Positions 1 through 7,460 of a stretch of DNA of 16,284 nt are shown here, piece by piece. The stretch comes from DASRZM01 sp035686365 (GTDB taxonomy: Bacteria > Pseudomonadota > Gammaproteobacteria > Xanthomonadales > Xanthomonadaceae), in assembly GCA_035686365.1 (NCBI GenBank), contig DASRZM010000025.1, forward strand, positions 1-16,284, given 5' to 3'. A program made the translations under genes and the position numbers. Under the pieces are notes generated by a model, which saw only the letters and a program-made list of their open reading frames with translations, ran no database searches and was not told where the DNA came from. How positions within the stretch are numbered: position 1 is the stretch's first letter; each line of letters starts with the position of its first letter.

Positions 1-850
1 GCTGCAGCGCGCGCTGCGGCCGCTGGGCACGGTGACGCCTGCGACCCGCAGCGGGCGCCTGCCCGGTGGGGCCGAGTGCCTGCAGGCGGACCTGGCCGAT
101 GCGCAGTCGCTGGCCGCAGCGCTGGAAGGCTGCCGCCCGACCCTGGTGGTCAATGCCGCTGCGTACACGGCGGTCGACCGCGCCGAGACCGAGCCGGAAC
201 TTGCAGGGCGCATCAATGGCGATGCGGTCGGAGAGATCGCCCGCTGGTGCGCGGGGCACGCTGCACGGCTGCTGCACTACTCCACCGATTACGTGTTCGA
301 TGGCACCGGCGCGCGCCCCTATCGCGAAGACGACGGAACCGCGCCGCTGGGTGTCTACGGCCGCAGCAAGCGCGAGGGCGAACTGCAGGTCCAGGCCTCG
401 GATTGCGACCATCTGATCGTGCGCACCGCCTGGGTGTACGCCGCACGCGGAAGCAATTTCCTGCGCACGATGCTGCGGGCGGCGCGCGAGCGCGAATCGC
501 TGCGCGTGGTCGACGACCAGTTCGGTGCGCCGACGCCGGCGCGGTGGATCGCCGCGGCGAGCGCGGCGGTGCTCGCCCGTGACGCAAACGAGAGCCGGAT
601 CGTGCACCTGTCCGCTGCCGGCGAGACGACCTGGTGCGGATTCGCCCGCGCGATCTTCGCGGCCGCCGTCCGCGCCGGGGTGCTGGAGCGTGCGCCGGTG
701 GTGGAACCGATCGCGACGGCGCAGTATCCGACCCCGGCGCGACGGCCCGGGTACTCGCGGCTGGACACGCAGCGCCTGCGCGCGCACTACGGCATCGAAC
801 TGCCCGACTGGCGTGTCGGGCTCGACGAGGTGATCGGCGAGCTGTCGTGA
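1..850 (+). CDS. rfbD: dTDP-4-dehydrorhamnose reductase, 5' end outside window
   Basis: Reduces dTDP-4-dehydro-L-rhamnose to dTDP-L-rhamnose with NAD(P)H, the last step of dTDP-rhamnose synthesis for O-antigen or exopolysaccharide. The frame is open from the first base (codons begin at base 2, LQRALRPLG), so the GTG at 32 is not the start. About 282 codons are visible. The roughly 15-20 missing N-terminal residues would include the GxxGxxG dinucleotide-binding motif. Visible family signatures are VNAAAYTAVDRAE, STDYVFDG (from base 281), the catalytic YxxxK as YGRSK (from base 356), and the TAWVYA and DDQFGAPT segments typical of RmlD-type extended SDR proteins. It probably ends an rfb/rml cluster lying to the left, because the next gene starts 155 bp later behind its own putative promoter. 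The family assignment is firm; the symbol follows the usual name. Confidence 0.93.
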   Translation, partial: LQRALRPLGTVTPATRSGRLPGGAECLQADLADAQSLAAALEGCRPTLVVNAAAYTAVDRAETEPELAGRINGDAVGEIARWCAGHAARLLHYSTDYVFDGTGARPYREDDGTAPLGVYGRSKREGELQVQASDCDHLIVRTAWVYAARGSNFLRTMLRAARERESLRVVDDQFGAPTPARWIAAASAAVLARDANESRIVHLSAAGETTWCGFARAIFAAAVRAGVLERAPVVEPIATAQYPTPARRPGYSRLDTQRLRAHYGIELPDWRVGLDEVIGELS

Positions 851-1005
851 AGCCGGCCGGACCCACACCGATCGCGGACGCTCGGCGGGTGACGCCGGGG
901 CGCCTACACGGGCACCGGTCTTGACGCGCCTGCGCGCAGCGGTGCGATGATGCGCGCTGTTTTGCGCCGGCCGGCGCCCGTCGTCCCGATGACCCGGAGT
1001 CGCAG
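851..1005 (+). promoter_or_regulatory. Intergenic region with possible sigma-70 promoter for the OPT gene
   Basis: A TTGACG box lies at 921-926. The best -10 candidate is GATGAT at 946-951 (4 of 6 consensus positions), with a 19-nt spacer that is longer than the ideal 17. A start site near 958 would leave a leader of about 48 nt. GGAG at 994-997 is a reasonable ribosome binding site for the ATG at 1006. No clear terminator for the upstream rhamnose gene is visible. The promoter is a weak inference from matches only. Confidence 0.3.
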
Positions 1006-2952
1006 ATGACCGACAAGTCCCCTCCGCAGCTGACCGTCCGCGCAGTGGCGCTGGCGATCGTGCTGGCCGTGATCCTGGCCGCGGCCAATACCTACCTGGG
1101 CCTGTTCGCCGGCCTGACCATCGCCTCGGCGATCCCGGCCGCGGTGGTCTCGATGGCGGTGCTGCGGCTGTTCGGCGGCGGCCACATCCTGGAGAACAAC
1201 ATCGTCCAGACCGGCGCCTCGGCCGGCTCCTCGATCGCCGCCGGCGTGATTTTCACGCTGCCGGCGCTGGTGATCCTGGGCTACTGGGACGACTTCGAAT
1301 ACTGGTGGGTGCTGTCCATCGCCGGCCTCGGCGGCCTGCTCGGCGTGCTGTTCTCGGTGCCGCTGCGGCGCTCGCTGATCGTCGACCAGGGGCTGGCCTT
1401 TCCCGAGGGCAAGGCGGCGGCCGAGGTGCTGCGCACCGGCGAGAACCCGGGGCAGGGTGTGAAGGTGCTCGGTGGCGCCGCGCTGCTCGGCGGACTGGGC
1501 AAGCTCGCGGCCGGCAGTGGGCTGCGGGTGATCCCGGATACGGCTGCGGCCGCCGGCTGGTTCGGCAACGCGATCGCCTACATGGGCACCAATGTCTCGC
1601 CGGCGCTGCTGGGTGTGGGCTACATCGTCGGACTCAACATCGGCATCGTGGTGGTGGCCGGTGGCATCATCGGCTGGAACATCGCCATCCCCATTTACAG
1701 CAGCTTCTTCCTGGCCGGCGATCCCGCGCTTTCGCAGGCAGTGGCCGGCGCATCGGCCGAAGATGCGGCCTATGCGATCTGGTCCGCGCAGGTGCGCTAC
1801 CTGGGCGTGGGCGCGATGCTGATCGGCGGCATCTGGACGCTGATCTCGCTGCGCAAGTCGCTGCTTTCGGGCATCCGCAGCGGCATAGCGGTCGCGCGTG
1901 CCGGTGGTGGCAGCACCGTGGCCCATACCGAGCGCGACCTCCCGATGAAGGCCATCGGCATCGGCCTGCTGGTGTTCACGCTGCCGCTGCTGGGCCTGTA
2001 CCAGGCCATCGTCGGGGAATGGTGGATCAGCCTGCCGATGACCCTGATCATGATCGTGACCGGGTTCCTTTTCGTTTCGGTCTCGGCCTACATGGCCGGA
2101 CTGGTCGGCTCCTCCAACAACCCGGTCTCGGGCATCACCATTGCCACCATCCTGTTCGCGGCGCTGGTACTGGTGGTGCTGATGGGGCCGACCTCGGAAC
2201 TGGGCCCGGTGGCCGCGATCATGATCGGCGCGGTGGTGTGCTGTGCCGCCTGCATCGGCGGCGACAACCTGCAGGACCTGAAGTGCGGCTACATCGTCGG
2301 CGCCACGCCGTGGAAGCAACAGGTCATGCTGGGCGTGGGCGCGGTCTCGTGCGCGCTGGTGATGGCGCCGGTACTGAACCTGCTGGCCAAGGCCTACGGC
2401 ATCGGCGTGCCCACCGAGGAACTGCCGAACCCGCTGCTGGCGCCGCAGGCCACGCTGATGGCCTCGGTCGCCAAGGGCATCTTCGGCGGCGCGCTGCCGT
2501 GGAACACGATCGCCATCGGGGCCGGCATCGGCGCGGCGATCATCGTGCTCGACGAGTGGCTCAAGCGCCGCGGCTCGAGTTTCCGGGTGCCGGTGCTGGC
2601 CTGTGCGGTCGGCATCTACCTGCCGCTGGAGCTCAGCGTGCCGATCTTCGCCGGCGGACTGCTCTCGCACCTGGTCGAGCGCTACTTCGGTGCCAACGGC
2701 AGGCCCGAGGCCGCCGAGAAAGTGCATCGCCGCGGTGTGCTGTTTGCCGCGGGCCTGATCACCGGTGAGGCGCTGATGGGCATCTTCATCGCCGTTCCGA
2801 TCGTCGCCTCCGGGACGGCCGACGTGCTGGCGCTGCCCGCGGAATTCCAGTTCGGCAGGTGGTTGGGCCTGTTGCTGCTGGCCGCAATCGCCTGGCTGCT
2901 GTACCGCGCCGCGACCAAAGGTGGCCCGGAGGCGCCACAGCCCGCCGCCTGA
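1006..2952 (+). CDS. OPT-family oligopeptide transporter
   Basis: This is a 648-residue polytopic inner-membrane protein of the OPT family; known members carry oligopeptides or metal chelates by secondary transport. Hydrophobic segments run through almost the whole chain, probably more than a dozen helices. Family landmarks are NTYLGLFAGLTIASAIPAAV (residues 28-47), ILENNIVQTGASAGSSIAAG (61-80), the SSNNPVSGITIAT loop (about 370-385) and CIGGDNLQDLKCGYIVGATP (about 416-437). The length fits the bacterial branch. The ATG follows a GGAG at 994-997, and the N-terminus is a short polar stretch before helix 1. A 10-bp hairpin lies 16 nt after the stop. The next gene encodes an exported peptidase in the same direction, which fits peptide uptake after extracytoplasmic digestion, but this link is inference. 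The substrate cannot be read from sequence. Confidence 0.93.
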   Translation: MTDKSPPQLTVRAVALAIVLAVILAAANTYLGLFAGLTIASAIPAAVVSMAVLRLFGGGHILENNIVQTGASAGSSIAAGVIFTLPALVILGYWDDFEYWWVLSIAGLGGLLGVLFSVPLRRSLIVDQGLAFPEGKAAAEVLRTGENPGQGVKVLGGAALLGGLGKLAAGSGLRVIPDTAAAAGWFGNAIAYMGTNVSPALLGVGYIVGLNIGIVVVAGGIIGWNIAIPIYSSFFLAGDPALSQAVAGASAEDAAYAIWSAQVRYLGVGAMLIGGIWTLISLRKSLLSGIRSGIAVARAGGGSTVAHTERDLPMKAIGIGLLVFTLPLLGLYQAIVGEWWISLPMTLIMIVTGFLFVSVSAYMAGLVGSSNNPVSGITIATILFAALVLVVLMGPTSELGPVAAIMIGAVVCCAACIGGDNLQDLKCGYIVGATPWKQQVMLGVGAVSCALVMAPVLNLLAKAYGIGVPTEELPNPLLAPQATLMASVAKGIFGGALPWNTIAIGAGIGAAIIVLDEWLKRRGSSFRVPVLACAVGIYLPLELSVPIFAGGLLSHLVERYFGANGRPEAAEKVHRRGVLFAAGLITGEALMGIFIAVPIVASGTADVLALPAEFQFGRWLGLLLLAAIAWLLYRAATKGGPEAPQPAA

Positions 2953-2968
2953 GCCCCGGCGCCCAGAG

Positions 2969-2991
2969 CCCCTCTCCCGACGGGAGAGGGG
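2969..2991 (+). terminator. Perfect 10-bp hairpin after the OPT gene
   Basis: CCCCTCTCCC and GGGAGAGGGG form a perfect 10-bp stem around a GAC loop. It begins 16 nt after the OPT stop codon. There is no T-run, so it may be a transcript-stabilising palindrome, or a genome-wide repeat unit, rather than a true intrinsic terminator. A related hairpin with the same GACGGGAG core lies at 12416-12450. Confidence 0.6.
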
Positions 2992-3036
2992 AGTGCCCGC
3001 ACGTCCTTCCGCCCAGTTCCCCCGATCCGCGCGATT

Positions 3037-3065
3037 TTGCGCCGCCACGCCGCGCCGCCTACCAT
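3037..3065 (+). promoter_or_regulatory. Putative sigma-70 promoter for the S9 peptidase gene
   Basis: TTGCGC at 3037-3042 and TACCAT at 3060-3065 are separated by exactly 17 nt and match the consensus at 3 and 4 of 6 positions. A start near 3072 would leave a leader of about 24 nt, ending in the strong ribosome binding site GGAGGAGG at 3081-3088. This suggests the peptidase can be expressed independently of the OPT gene. Confidence 0.4.
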
Positions 3066-3095
3066 GGCCCCCTTTGCACGGGAGGAGGTCCGGCG

Positions 3096-5168
3096 ATGCG
3101 CCTCGTGACGCTGTTGTGCGCTGTACTTGTGGCATCCCCGGCCGTCGGGCCTGCCGCCGCCACCGAACGGCGCGGCTTCACCGCGCAGGACCTGGTGATG
3201 CTCGACCGTGTCTCGGATCCGCAGCTCTCGCCCGACGGGCGCACCGTCGCCTTCGCCGTGCGCGAGACCGATTTCGAGAACAACAAGGGCGTGGGCTCGA
3301 TCTGGACCGTGCCCTTCGCCGGCGGCGATCCGCGGCGTCTGACGCCGGAAGGGACCTCGGCCAATTCCGGGCGCTGGGCCCCGGACGGCCGCCACCTGTA
3401 CTACCTGTCCGCGCAGTCCGGATCGATGCAGCTTTGGCGCATCGCCGCGTCCGGCGGCAAAGCCGAGCAGATCAGCGATTACCCGCTGGACATCGGCAGC
3501 TACAAGCTGGCGCCGGACGGCGCGCGGGTGGCGATGAGCTTCGAGGTCTTCGCCGACTGCGACACGCTGGCCTGCACCAGACAGCGGCTGGACGGGAAGG
3601 AAGCCGGCAAGGCCAGCGGCGTGCTGTTCGACCGCCTGTTCGTGCGCCACTGGGATACCTGGAAGGACGGCCGGCTGAACCAGCTGTTCGTCGCTGCGCC
3701 GGGTGAGAACGGGCGGCTGCAGGGCGAGCCGCAGCGCGTCAGCGGTGGCCTCGCCGGCGACGTCCCCTCGCGTCCGTTCGGCGATGCCGGCGACTACACG
3801 TTCGCCCCCGACGGCGCCAGCATCGTATTCGCTGCGCGCGAGTCGAAGGCCGGCGAGCCGTGGTCGACCGATTTCGACCTGTACCGCGTGGCCCTGGACC
3901 GGGTCGACGAGGTGGAGAACCTCACCGTCGACAACGAAGCCTGGGACACGGCGCCGGTGTTTTCGCCCGACGGCGGCACGCTGTATTACCTGGCGATGGC
4001 GCGGCCCGGGTTCGAGGCCGATCGGCTGCGCGTGATGGCGCGCGATCTGGACAGCGGACAGGTCCGCGCGATCGCGCCGGACTGGGACCGTTCCCCGGGC
4101 GGGTTGTCGGTGTCGGCCGATGGCGGCACCCTGTACGCCACCGCCGACGCGCTGGGCGAGCATCCGCTGTTCGCGATCGAGGCGCGCTCCGGCAAGGTCC
4201 GCAGGTTGACCGAGGTGGGCTACGTCGGCGGCTACGACGTGGGCGCGCGCGGCATCGTGATCGCGCGCGACACACTCACCGAGCCGGCCGACCTGTTCAC
4301 GCTGTCCGCGCGCGGCGGCAAGCCCGGCCGGCTGACCCGGTTCAATGCCGAGCGGCTGCAGGAGGTCGCCTTCGGGGACTACGAGCAGTTCGAGTTCGCC
4401 GGGTGGAACGGCGAGACCGTGCGCGCATACATCGTCAAGCCCTGGAACTACACGCCGGGCCAGCGTTACCCGGTGGCGTTCCTGATCCACGGCGGCCCTC
4501 AGGGCAGCTTCGGCGACCACTTCCATCACCGCTGGAATCCGCAGACCTATGCCGGCAGCGGCTACGCCGCGGTGATGGTGGACTTCCACGGTTCGACCGG
4601 TTACGGCCAGGCCTTCACCGATTCGATCAGCGGTGACTGGGGCGGCAAGCCGCTGGAGGACCTGCGCAGGGGATGGGCGGCGGCACTGGCGAAATACGAC
4701 TTCCTCGATGCCGATCGCGCCTGCGCGCTGGGCGCCAGCTACGGCGGGTACATGGTCAACTGGATCGCCGGGCACTGGCAGGAGCCATGGAAATGCCTGG
4801 TCAACCACGACGGCGTGTTCGACAACCGCATGATGTATTACGCGACCGAGGAGCTGTGGTTCCCGGAGTGGGAGCACGGCGGGCCGTACTTCCAGGTACC
4901 CGAGAACTACGAAAAGCACAATCCGGTGAATCACGTCGGTGGCTGGCGCGTTCCGATGCTGGTGGTGCAGGGGGAGCTCGACTACCGCATCCCGGTCACG
5001 CAGAGCCTGGCCACGTTCACGGCGCTGCAGCGCCAGGGCATCCCGAGCCGGCTGCTGTATTTTCCGGATGAGAACCACTGGGTGCTGAAGCCGCACAACA
5101 GCGTGCTGTGGCACCGGACCGTCAACGAGTGGCTGGACCGCTGGACCGGCGCCGGGTCCGGGCACTAG
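3096..5168 (+). CDS. Exported S9-family serine peptidase (DPP/acylaminoacyl-peptidase type)
   Basis: A 690-residue prolyl-oligopeptidase-family hydrolase, probably periplasmic, removing short peptides from the N-terminus of oligopeptides. The start at 3096 is chosen over in-frame upstream starts because GGAGGAGG lies 7 nt before it and the protein then opens with a signal peptide (MRLVTLLCAVLVASPAVGPAAA). Residues from about 30 to 420 contain repeated propeller-blade signatures (PQLSPDGRTVAFA, APDGRHLYYLS, FSPDGGTLYYLA). The C-terminal alpha/beta hydrolase domain contains the oxyanion-region HGGPQGSFGD and a full triad: Ser548 in GASYGG, Asp629 in QGELDYR and His661 in DENHW. Length and triad spacing resemble DPP5-type enzymes such as that of Porphyromonas gingivalis, but the exact specificity is not determined. 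No frameshift or missing catalytic residue is seen. Confidence 0.93.
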   Translation: MRLVTLLCAVLVASPAVGPAAATERRGFTAQDLVMLDRVSDPQLSPDGRTVAFAVRETDFENNKGVGSIWTVPFAGGDPRRLTPEGTSANSGRWAPDGRHLYYLSAQSGSMQLWRIAASGGKAEQISDYPLDIGSYKLAPDGARVAMSFEVFADCDTLACTRQRLDGKEAGKASGVLFDRLFVRHWDTWKDGRLNQLFVAAPGENGRLQGEPQRVSGGLAGDVPSRPFGDAGDYTFAPDGASIVFAARESKAGEPWSTDFDLYRVALDRVDEVENLTVDNEAWDTAPVFSPDGGTLYYLAMARPGFEADRLRVMARDLDSGQVRAIAPDWDRSPGGLSVSADGGTLYATADALGEHPLFAIEARSGKVRRLTEVGYVGGYDVGARGIVIARDTLTEPADLFTLSARGGKPGRLTRFNAERLQEVAFGDYEQFEFAGWNGETVRAYIVKPWNYTPGQRYPVAFLIHGGPQGSFGDHFHHRWNPQTYAGSGYAAVMVDFHGSTGYGQAFTDSISGDWGGKPLEDLRRGWAAALAKYDFLDADRACALGASYGGYMVNWIAGHWQEPWKCLVNHDGVFDNRMMYYATEELWFPEWEHGGPYFQVPENYEKHNPVNHVGGWRVPMLVVQGELDYRIPVTQSLATFTALQRQGIPSRLLYFPDENHWVLKPHNSVLWHRTVNEWLDRWTGAGSGH

Positions 5169-5204
5169 CACGACTTCCGTTTCCGAGCTTGACGACGCCT
5201 GCCG

Positions 5205-6464
5205 ATGATCGACGAACCCGCTTCCGCCCTGATCACCAACGACGCCGTCGCCCTGGGCGTACTGATGGCCGTGCTGGCCTTCGTGTTCCACACCAGCCAC
5301 AGCGAGAACCGCTTCTGGAAGCGCTTCTACTCGATCGTGCCCGGGCTGCTGCTGTGCTACTTCATTCCCGGCGTGCTGAACACGCTGGGCGTGATCGACG
5401 GCCACGGTTCGGGTCTGTACCCGATGGCGCGCGATTACCTGCTGCCGACCGCGCTGGTGCTGCTGACGCTCTCGATCGACTTCCACGGCATCGTCCGCCT
5501 CGGCCCCAAGGCCGTGATCATGTTTCTGACCGGCACCGTGGGCGTCATCATCGGCGGTCCGATCGCGCTGGCGATCGCGGGCGCCTTCGATCCGGCCCTG
5601 CTCGGGGACGTCGGGCCCGAATCGGTGTGGCGCGGCATGTCCACGCAGGCCGGCAGCTGGATCGGCGGCGGCGCCAACCAGGCGGCGATGAAGGAAGTCT
5701 TCGAGGTCGGCCCCGACATGTTCGGCAAGTTCGTCGCGGTGGACGTGATCGTGGCCAACATCTGGATGGCGGTGCTGCTGTTCCTGGCCGGGCGCGCGGC
5801 GGCCATCGACCGGTGGAGCGGGGCCGACGTGTCCGCGATCGAGGACCTGCGCCACCGGATCGAGGCGTTCCAGCGCGAGCATGCGCGGCTGCTGACGCTG
5901 CCGGAGCTGGTGATGATCCTGTTCGTGGGCTTCGGCGCCACCGCGCTCTCGCATGCGATCGGTGTGCCCCTGGCGGGCTACCTGGCCGACACGGCGCCGG
6001 TCCTGGCCGACTATTCCCTGACCTCACCGTTCTTCTGGATCGTGATCACCGCGACCACGGCCGGGCTGGTCCTGTCGTTCACGCGCGCGCGCCAGCTCGA
6101 GGGCGCCGGCGCGTCCAAGATCGGTTCGGCCTGCCTGTATGTGCTGGTCGCGACCATCGGCATGCACATGGACATCAAGGCGGTGTTTTCCGACCCGGAG
6201 CTGTTCCTGGTCGGACTGGTCTGGGTGGCGATCCATGCCGCGTTGCTGCTGGTCGTCGCCAAGGCGATCAAGGCGCCGGTGTTCTACATGGCGGTGGGGT
6301 CGCAGGCCAATATCGGGGGCGCCGCCAGCGCGCCGGTCGTGGCCAGCGCCTTCCACCCGTCGCTGGCGCCGGTGGGCGTGCTGCTGGCGGTGTTCGGCTA
6401 TGCGCTGGGCACCTACGGTGCCTGGCTGTGCGGCCTGCTGCTGCGCTGGGTCGCCGGCGGCTGA
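5205..6464 (+). CDS. DUF819 family integral membrane protein (YjcL-like)
   Basis: This 419-residue polytopic membrane protein belongs to the DUF819 family (Bacillus YjcL relatives), whose function is not established. Family marks are the N-terminal ITNDAVALGVLMAVLAFVF, the FYSIVPGLLLCYFIPGVLNT segment and the glycine-rich GSWIGGGANQAAMKEVF (residues about 148-164). A matching glycine-rich loop, GSQANIGGAASAPVVASAF, occurs near the C-terminus (about 365-383), suggesting an internally duplicated transporter-like fold (inference). There are about ten to eleven hydrophobic segments. The ATG lies 36 nt after the peptidase stop with no good Shine-Dalgarno, so translation may depend on readthrough from the upstream gene. 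Its stop codon lies in the left arm of the hairpin at 6461-6480. Confidence 0.88.
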   Translation: MIDEPASALITNDAVALGVLMAVLAFVFHTSHSENRFWKRFYSIVPGLLLCYFIPGVLNTLGVIDGHGSGLYPMARDYLLPTALVLLTLSIDFHGIVRLGPKAVIMFLTGTVGVIIGGPIALAIAGAFDPALLGDVGPESVWRGMSTQAGSWIGGGANQAAMKEVFEVGPDMFGKFVAVDVIVANIWMAVLLFLAGRAAAIDRWSGADVSAIEDLRHRIEAFQREHARLLTLPELVMILFVGFGATALSHAIGVPLAGYLADTAPVLADYSLTSPFFWIVITATTAGLVLSFTRARQLEGAGASKIGSACLYVLVATIGMHMDIKAVFSDPELFLVGLVWVAIHAALLLVVAKAIKAPVFYMAVGSQANIGGAASAPVVASAFHPSLAPVGVLLAVFGYALGTYGAWLCGLLLRWVAGG

Positions 6465-6480
6465 GGGGGGCGCCCCTCAG
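6461..6480. terminator. Bidirectional hairpin holding both converging stop codons
   Basis: CTGAGGGG (6461-6468) and CCCCTCAG (6473-6480) form a perfect 8-bp stem with a 4-nt loop. The plus-strand TGA at 6462-6464 ends the DUF819 gene, and the minus-strand TGA (6479-6477) ends the small anti-sigma-like gene; each lies at the same place in its arm. No T-run follows on either strand. It probably ends or insulates convergent transcription. Confidence 0.6.
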
Positions 6481-6689
6481 CGCTGGTACGGCAGTGCCGC
6501 CACCAGTACCCGCAGCAGCGCAGGCTCGGCCAGTGCCTGCCGCAGCAGCAGGTCCAGCTCGACCTGCTCGAGCAGCGTGGCGTCCTCCAGCAGCCGCCGT
6601 TCGAAGGCGCGGCGCTGAGGCTCGTCGAGGCGGTCGCGCAGGTATGCACCGATCAGGTCGGCGTCGCCGGTGGCAAGTGGCGCGTCCAC
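6477..6689 (-). CDS. Small anti-sigma-like protein without zinc ligands (70 aa)
   Basis: A 70-residue protein directly downstream of the sigma factor gene. Its GTG start (6689-6687) lies 2 nt past the sigma TGA and is preceded by GGAGG at 6 nt spacing, so the two genes are probably translationally coupled. The sequence is helical and charged: DADLIGAYLRDRLDEPQRRA (residues 9-28), then FERRLLEDATLLEQVELDLL (29-48). This resembles the start of anti-sigma zinc-finger proteins, in which a YL-x-G-x-L-x-x-x-E-x-x-x-F segment precedes the HxxxCxxC motif. Here there is no cysteine or histidine at all, and no membrane helix. It may bind the sigma factor as a soluble regulator, but that rests on position and shape only. 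It has no assigned family that I recognise. Confidence 0.72.
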   Translation of the reverse strand: MDAPLATGDADLIGAYLRDRLDEPQRRAFERRLLEDATLLEQVELDLLLRQALAEPALLRVLVAALPYQR

Positions 6690-6691
6690 GA

Positions 6692-7333
6692 TCAGCCTCC
6701 GTTGCCGTCCAGGCCCTCCGCCTTGATCAATGCCTTCAGCCGCTGACGGGCGCGGTAGATCACGCGGTCGAAATGCTCCGGAGTGAGCCCGTAGGCCGCG
6801 CACAGGGCGGCCTTGTCGGTTTCGAACACGTAGTGGCGCAGCAGCAGCTCGCGGTCGCGGGCGACGTTGAGCTGTTCGATCAGCCGCCGTACCGCGCTGG
6901 AGCGCTCTTCGCGGGTCAGATCGGCCAGCGGCGAGTGCGGGCGCGCATCGGCGCCGGGTCCGCCGGTGTCGAGCGCCGTCCATCGGCGCTGCTGCTTCCG
7001 GAACTCGCCGATGGCGATGTTCACGGCGGTCTTCTGCATGTACGAGGACAGCCGCGAGGGGTCCTCCAGCGGCGCCTCGCGCAGGCGCGAGATGACGATG
7101 CGGAAGGTTTCCTGGAACAGGTCGCGCGCCAGTTCCGGATCCTTGACTCGGCGTTCGAGCAGCATGCGCAGGCCCCGACCGTAGCGTTGCACCAGTTCCA
7201 CTTCGGCGCTGCGGTCGCCGGTCCGGATACGATCGGGCAGCGACGCGGCCGGTGTGGTCGCATTCCCGGTGGTGTACGTGGCTTGGGCGCTGGGCCCGGC
7301 CTTGCGAGTCACGGCACCTGCCGTCTCGGACAT
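6692..7333 (-). CDS. ECF-type sigma-70 family RNA polymerase sigma factor
   Basis: A 213-residue group-4-like sigma factor. After a low-complexity, Thr/Ala-rich head of about 35 residues comes the sigma-2 region (about 40-118), with ELVQRYGRGLRMLLERRV and the core-binding ARDLFQETFRIVISRLRE (69-86), then YMQKTAVNIAIGEFRKQQRR (98-117) for -10 recognition. The sigma-4 helix-turn-helix lies at about 145-204 (LLLRHYVFETDKAALCAAYG and the following ARQRLKALIK). No sigma-3 region separates them, as expected for ECF factors. The next gene on this strand encodes an anti-sigma-like peptide 2 nt away. The ATG at 7333-7331 has a GGGG 4 nt upstream, inside a short palindrome. The regulon is unknown. Confidence 0.9.
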   Translation of the reverse strand: MSETAGAVTRKAGPSAQATYTTGNATTPAASLPDRIRTGDRSAEVELVQRYGRGLRMLLERRVKDPELARDLFQETFRIVISRLREAPLEDPSRLSSYMQKTAVNIAIGEFRKQQRRWTALDTGGPGADARPHSPLADLTREERSSAVRRLIEQLNVARDRELLLRHYVFETDKAALCAAYGLTPEHFDRVIYRARQRLKALIKAEGLDGNGG

Positions 7334-7460
7334 GGATCCCCGAGGGGATGCTAGCCCAAGGGGACCCGGGCAGCCACAACGCCACCTGCCCTGGAAGCTG
7401 ACGCCAGCGGGCGAAACCTCCCACCCGCGGCGGGACCGCCCTCCGTGTGTACGCAGCCGT
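7334..7460 (-). promoter_or_regulatory. Leader of the sigma gene with palindrome covering the ribosome binding site
   Basis: This 127-bp gap separates the DUF4105 gene end from the sigma start. ATCCCC-GA-GGGGAT at 7336-7349 is a perfect 6-bp inverted repeat that includes the GGGG just before the sigma start codon, so it could act as an operator or as a translation-limiting hairpin. On the minus strand, TAGCAT at 7353-7348 is a possible -10 box, but no convincing -35 was found. Nothing else was recognised in the gap. Confidence 0.3.

Noticed and set aside
904..3135. 743-codon minus-strand frame opposite the OPT gene
   Set aside because: Antisense to a clear membrane protein; a Gln/His/Arg-rich composition is the usual reverse image of hydrophobic codons.
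5189..5194. TTGACG just before the DUF819 gene as a -35 box
   Set aside because: A -10 at the right distance would fall inside the coding sequence, and no TATAAT-like hexamer is present there.
2682..5954. Very long open frame on the minus strand opposite the S9 peptidase and its neighbours (1090 codons)
   Set aside because: It is rich in His, Gln, Arg and Gly, has no domain signature, and runs antisense across three well-supported genes. It is a by-product of GC-rich codon bias.
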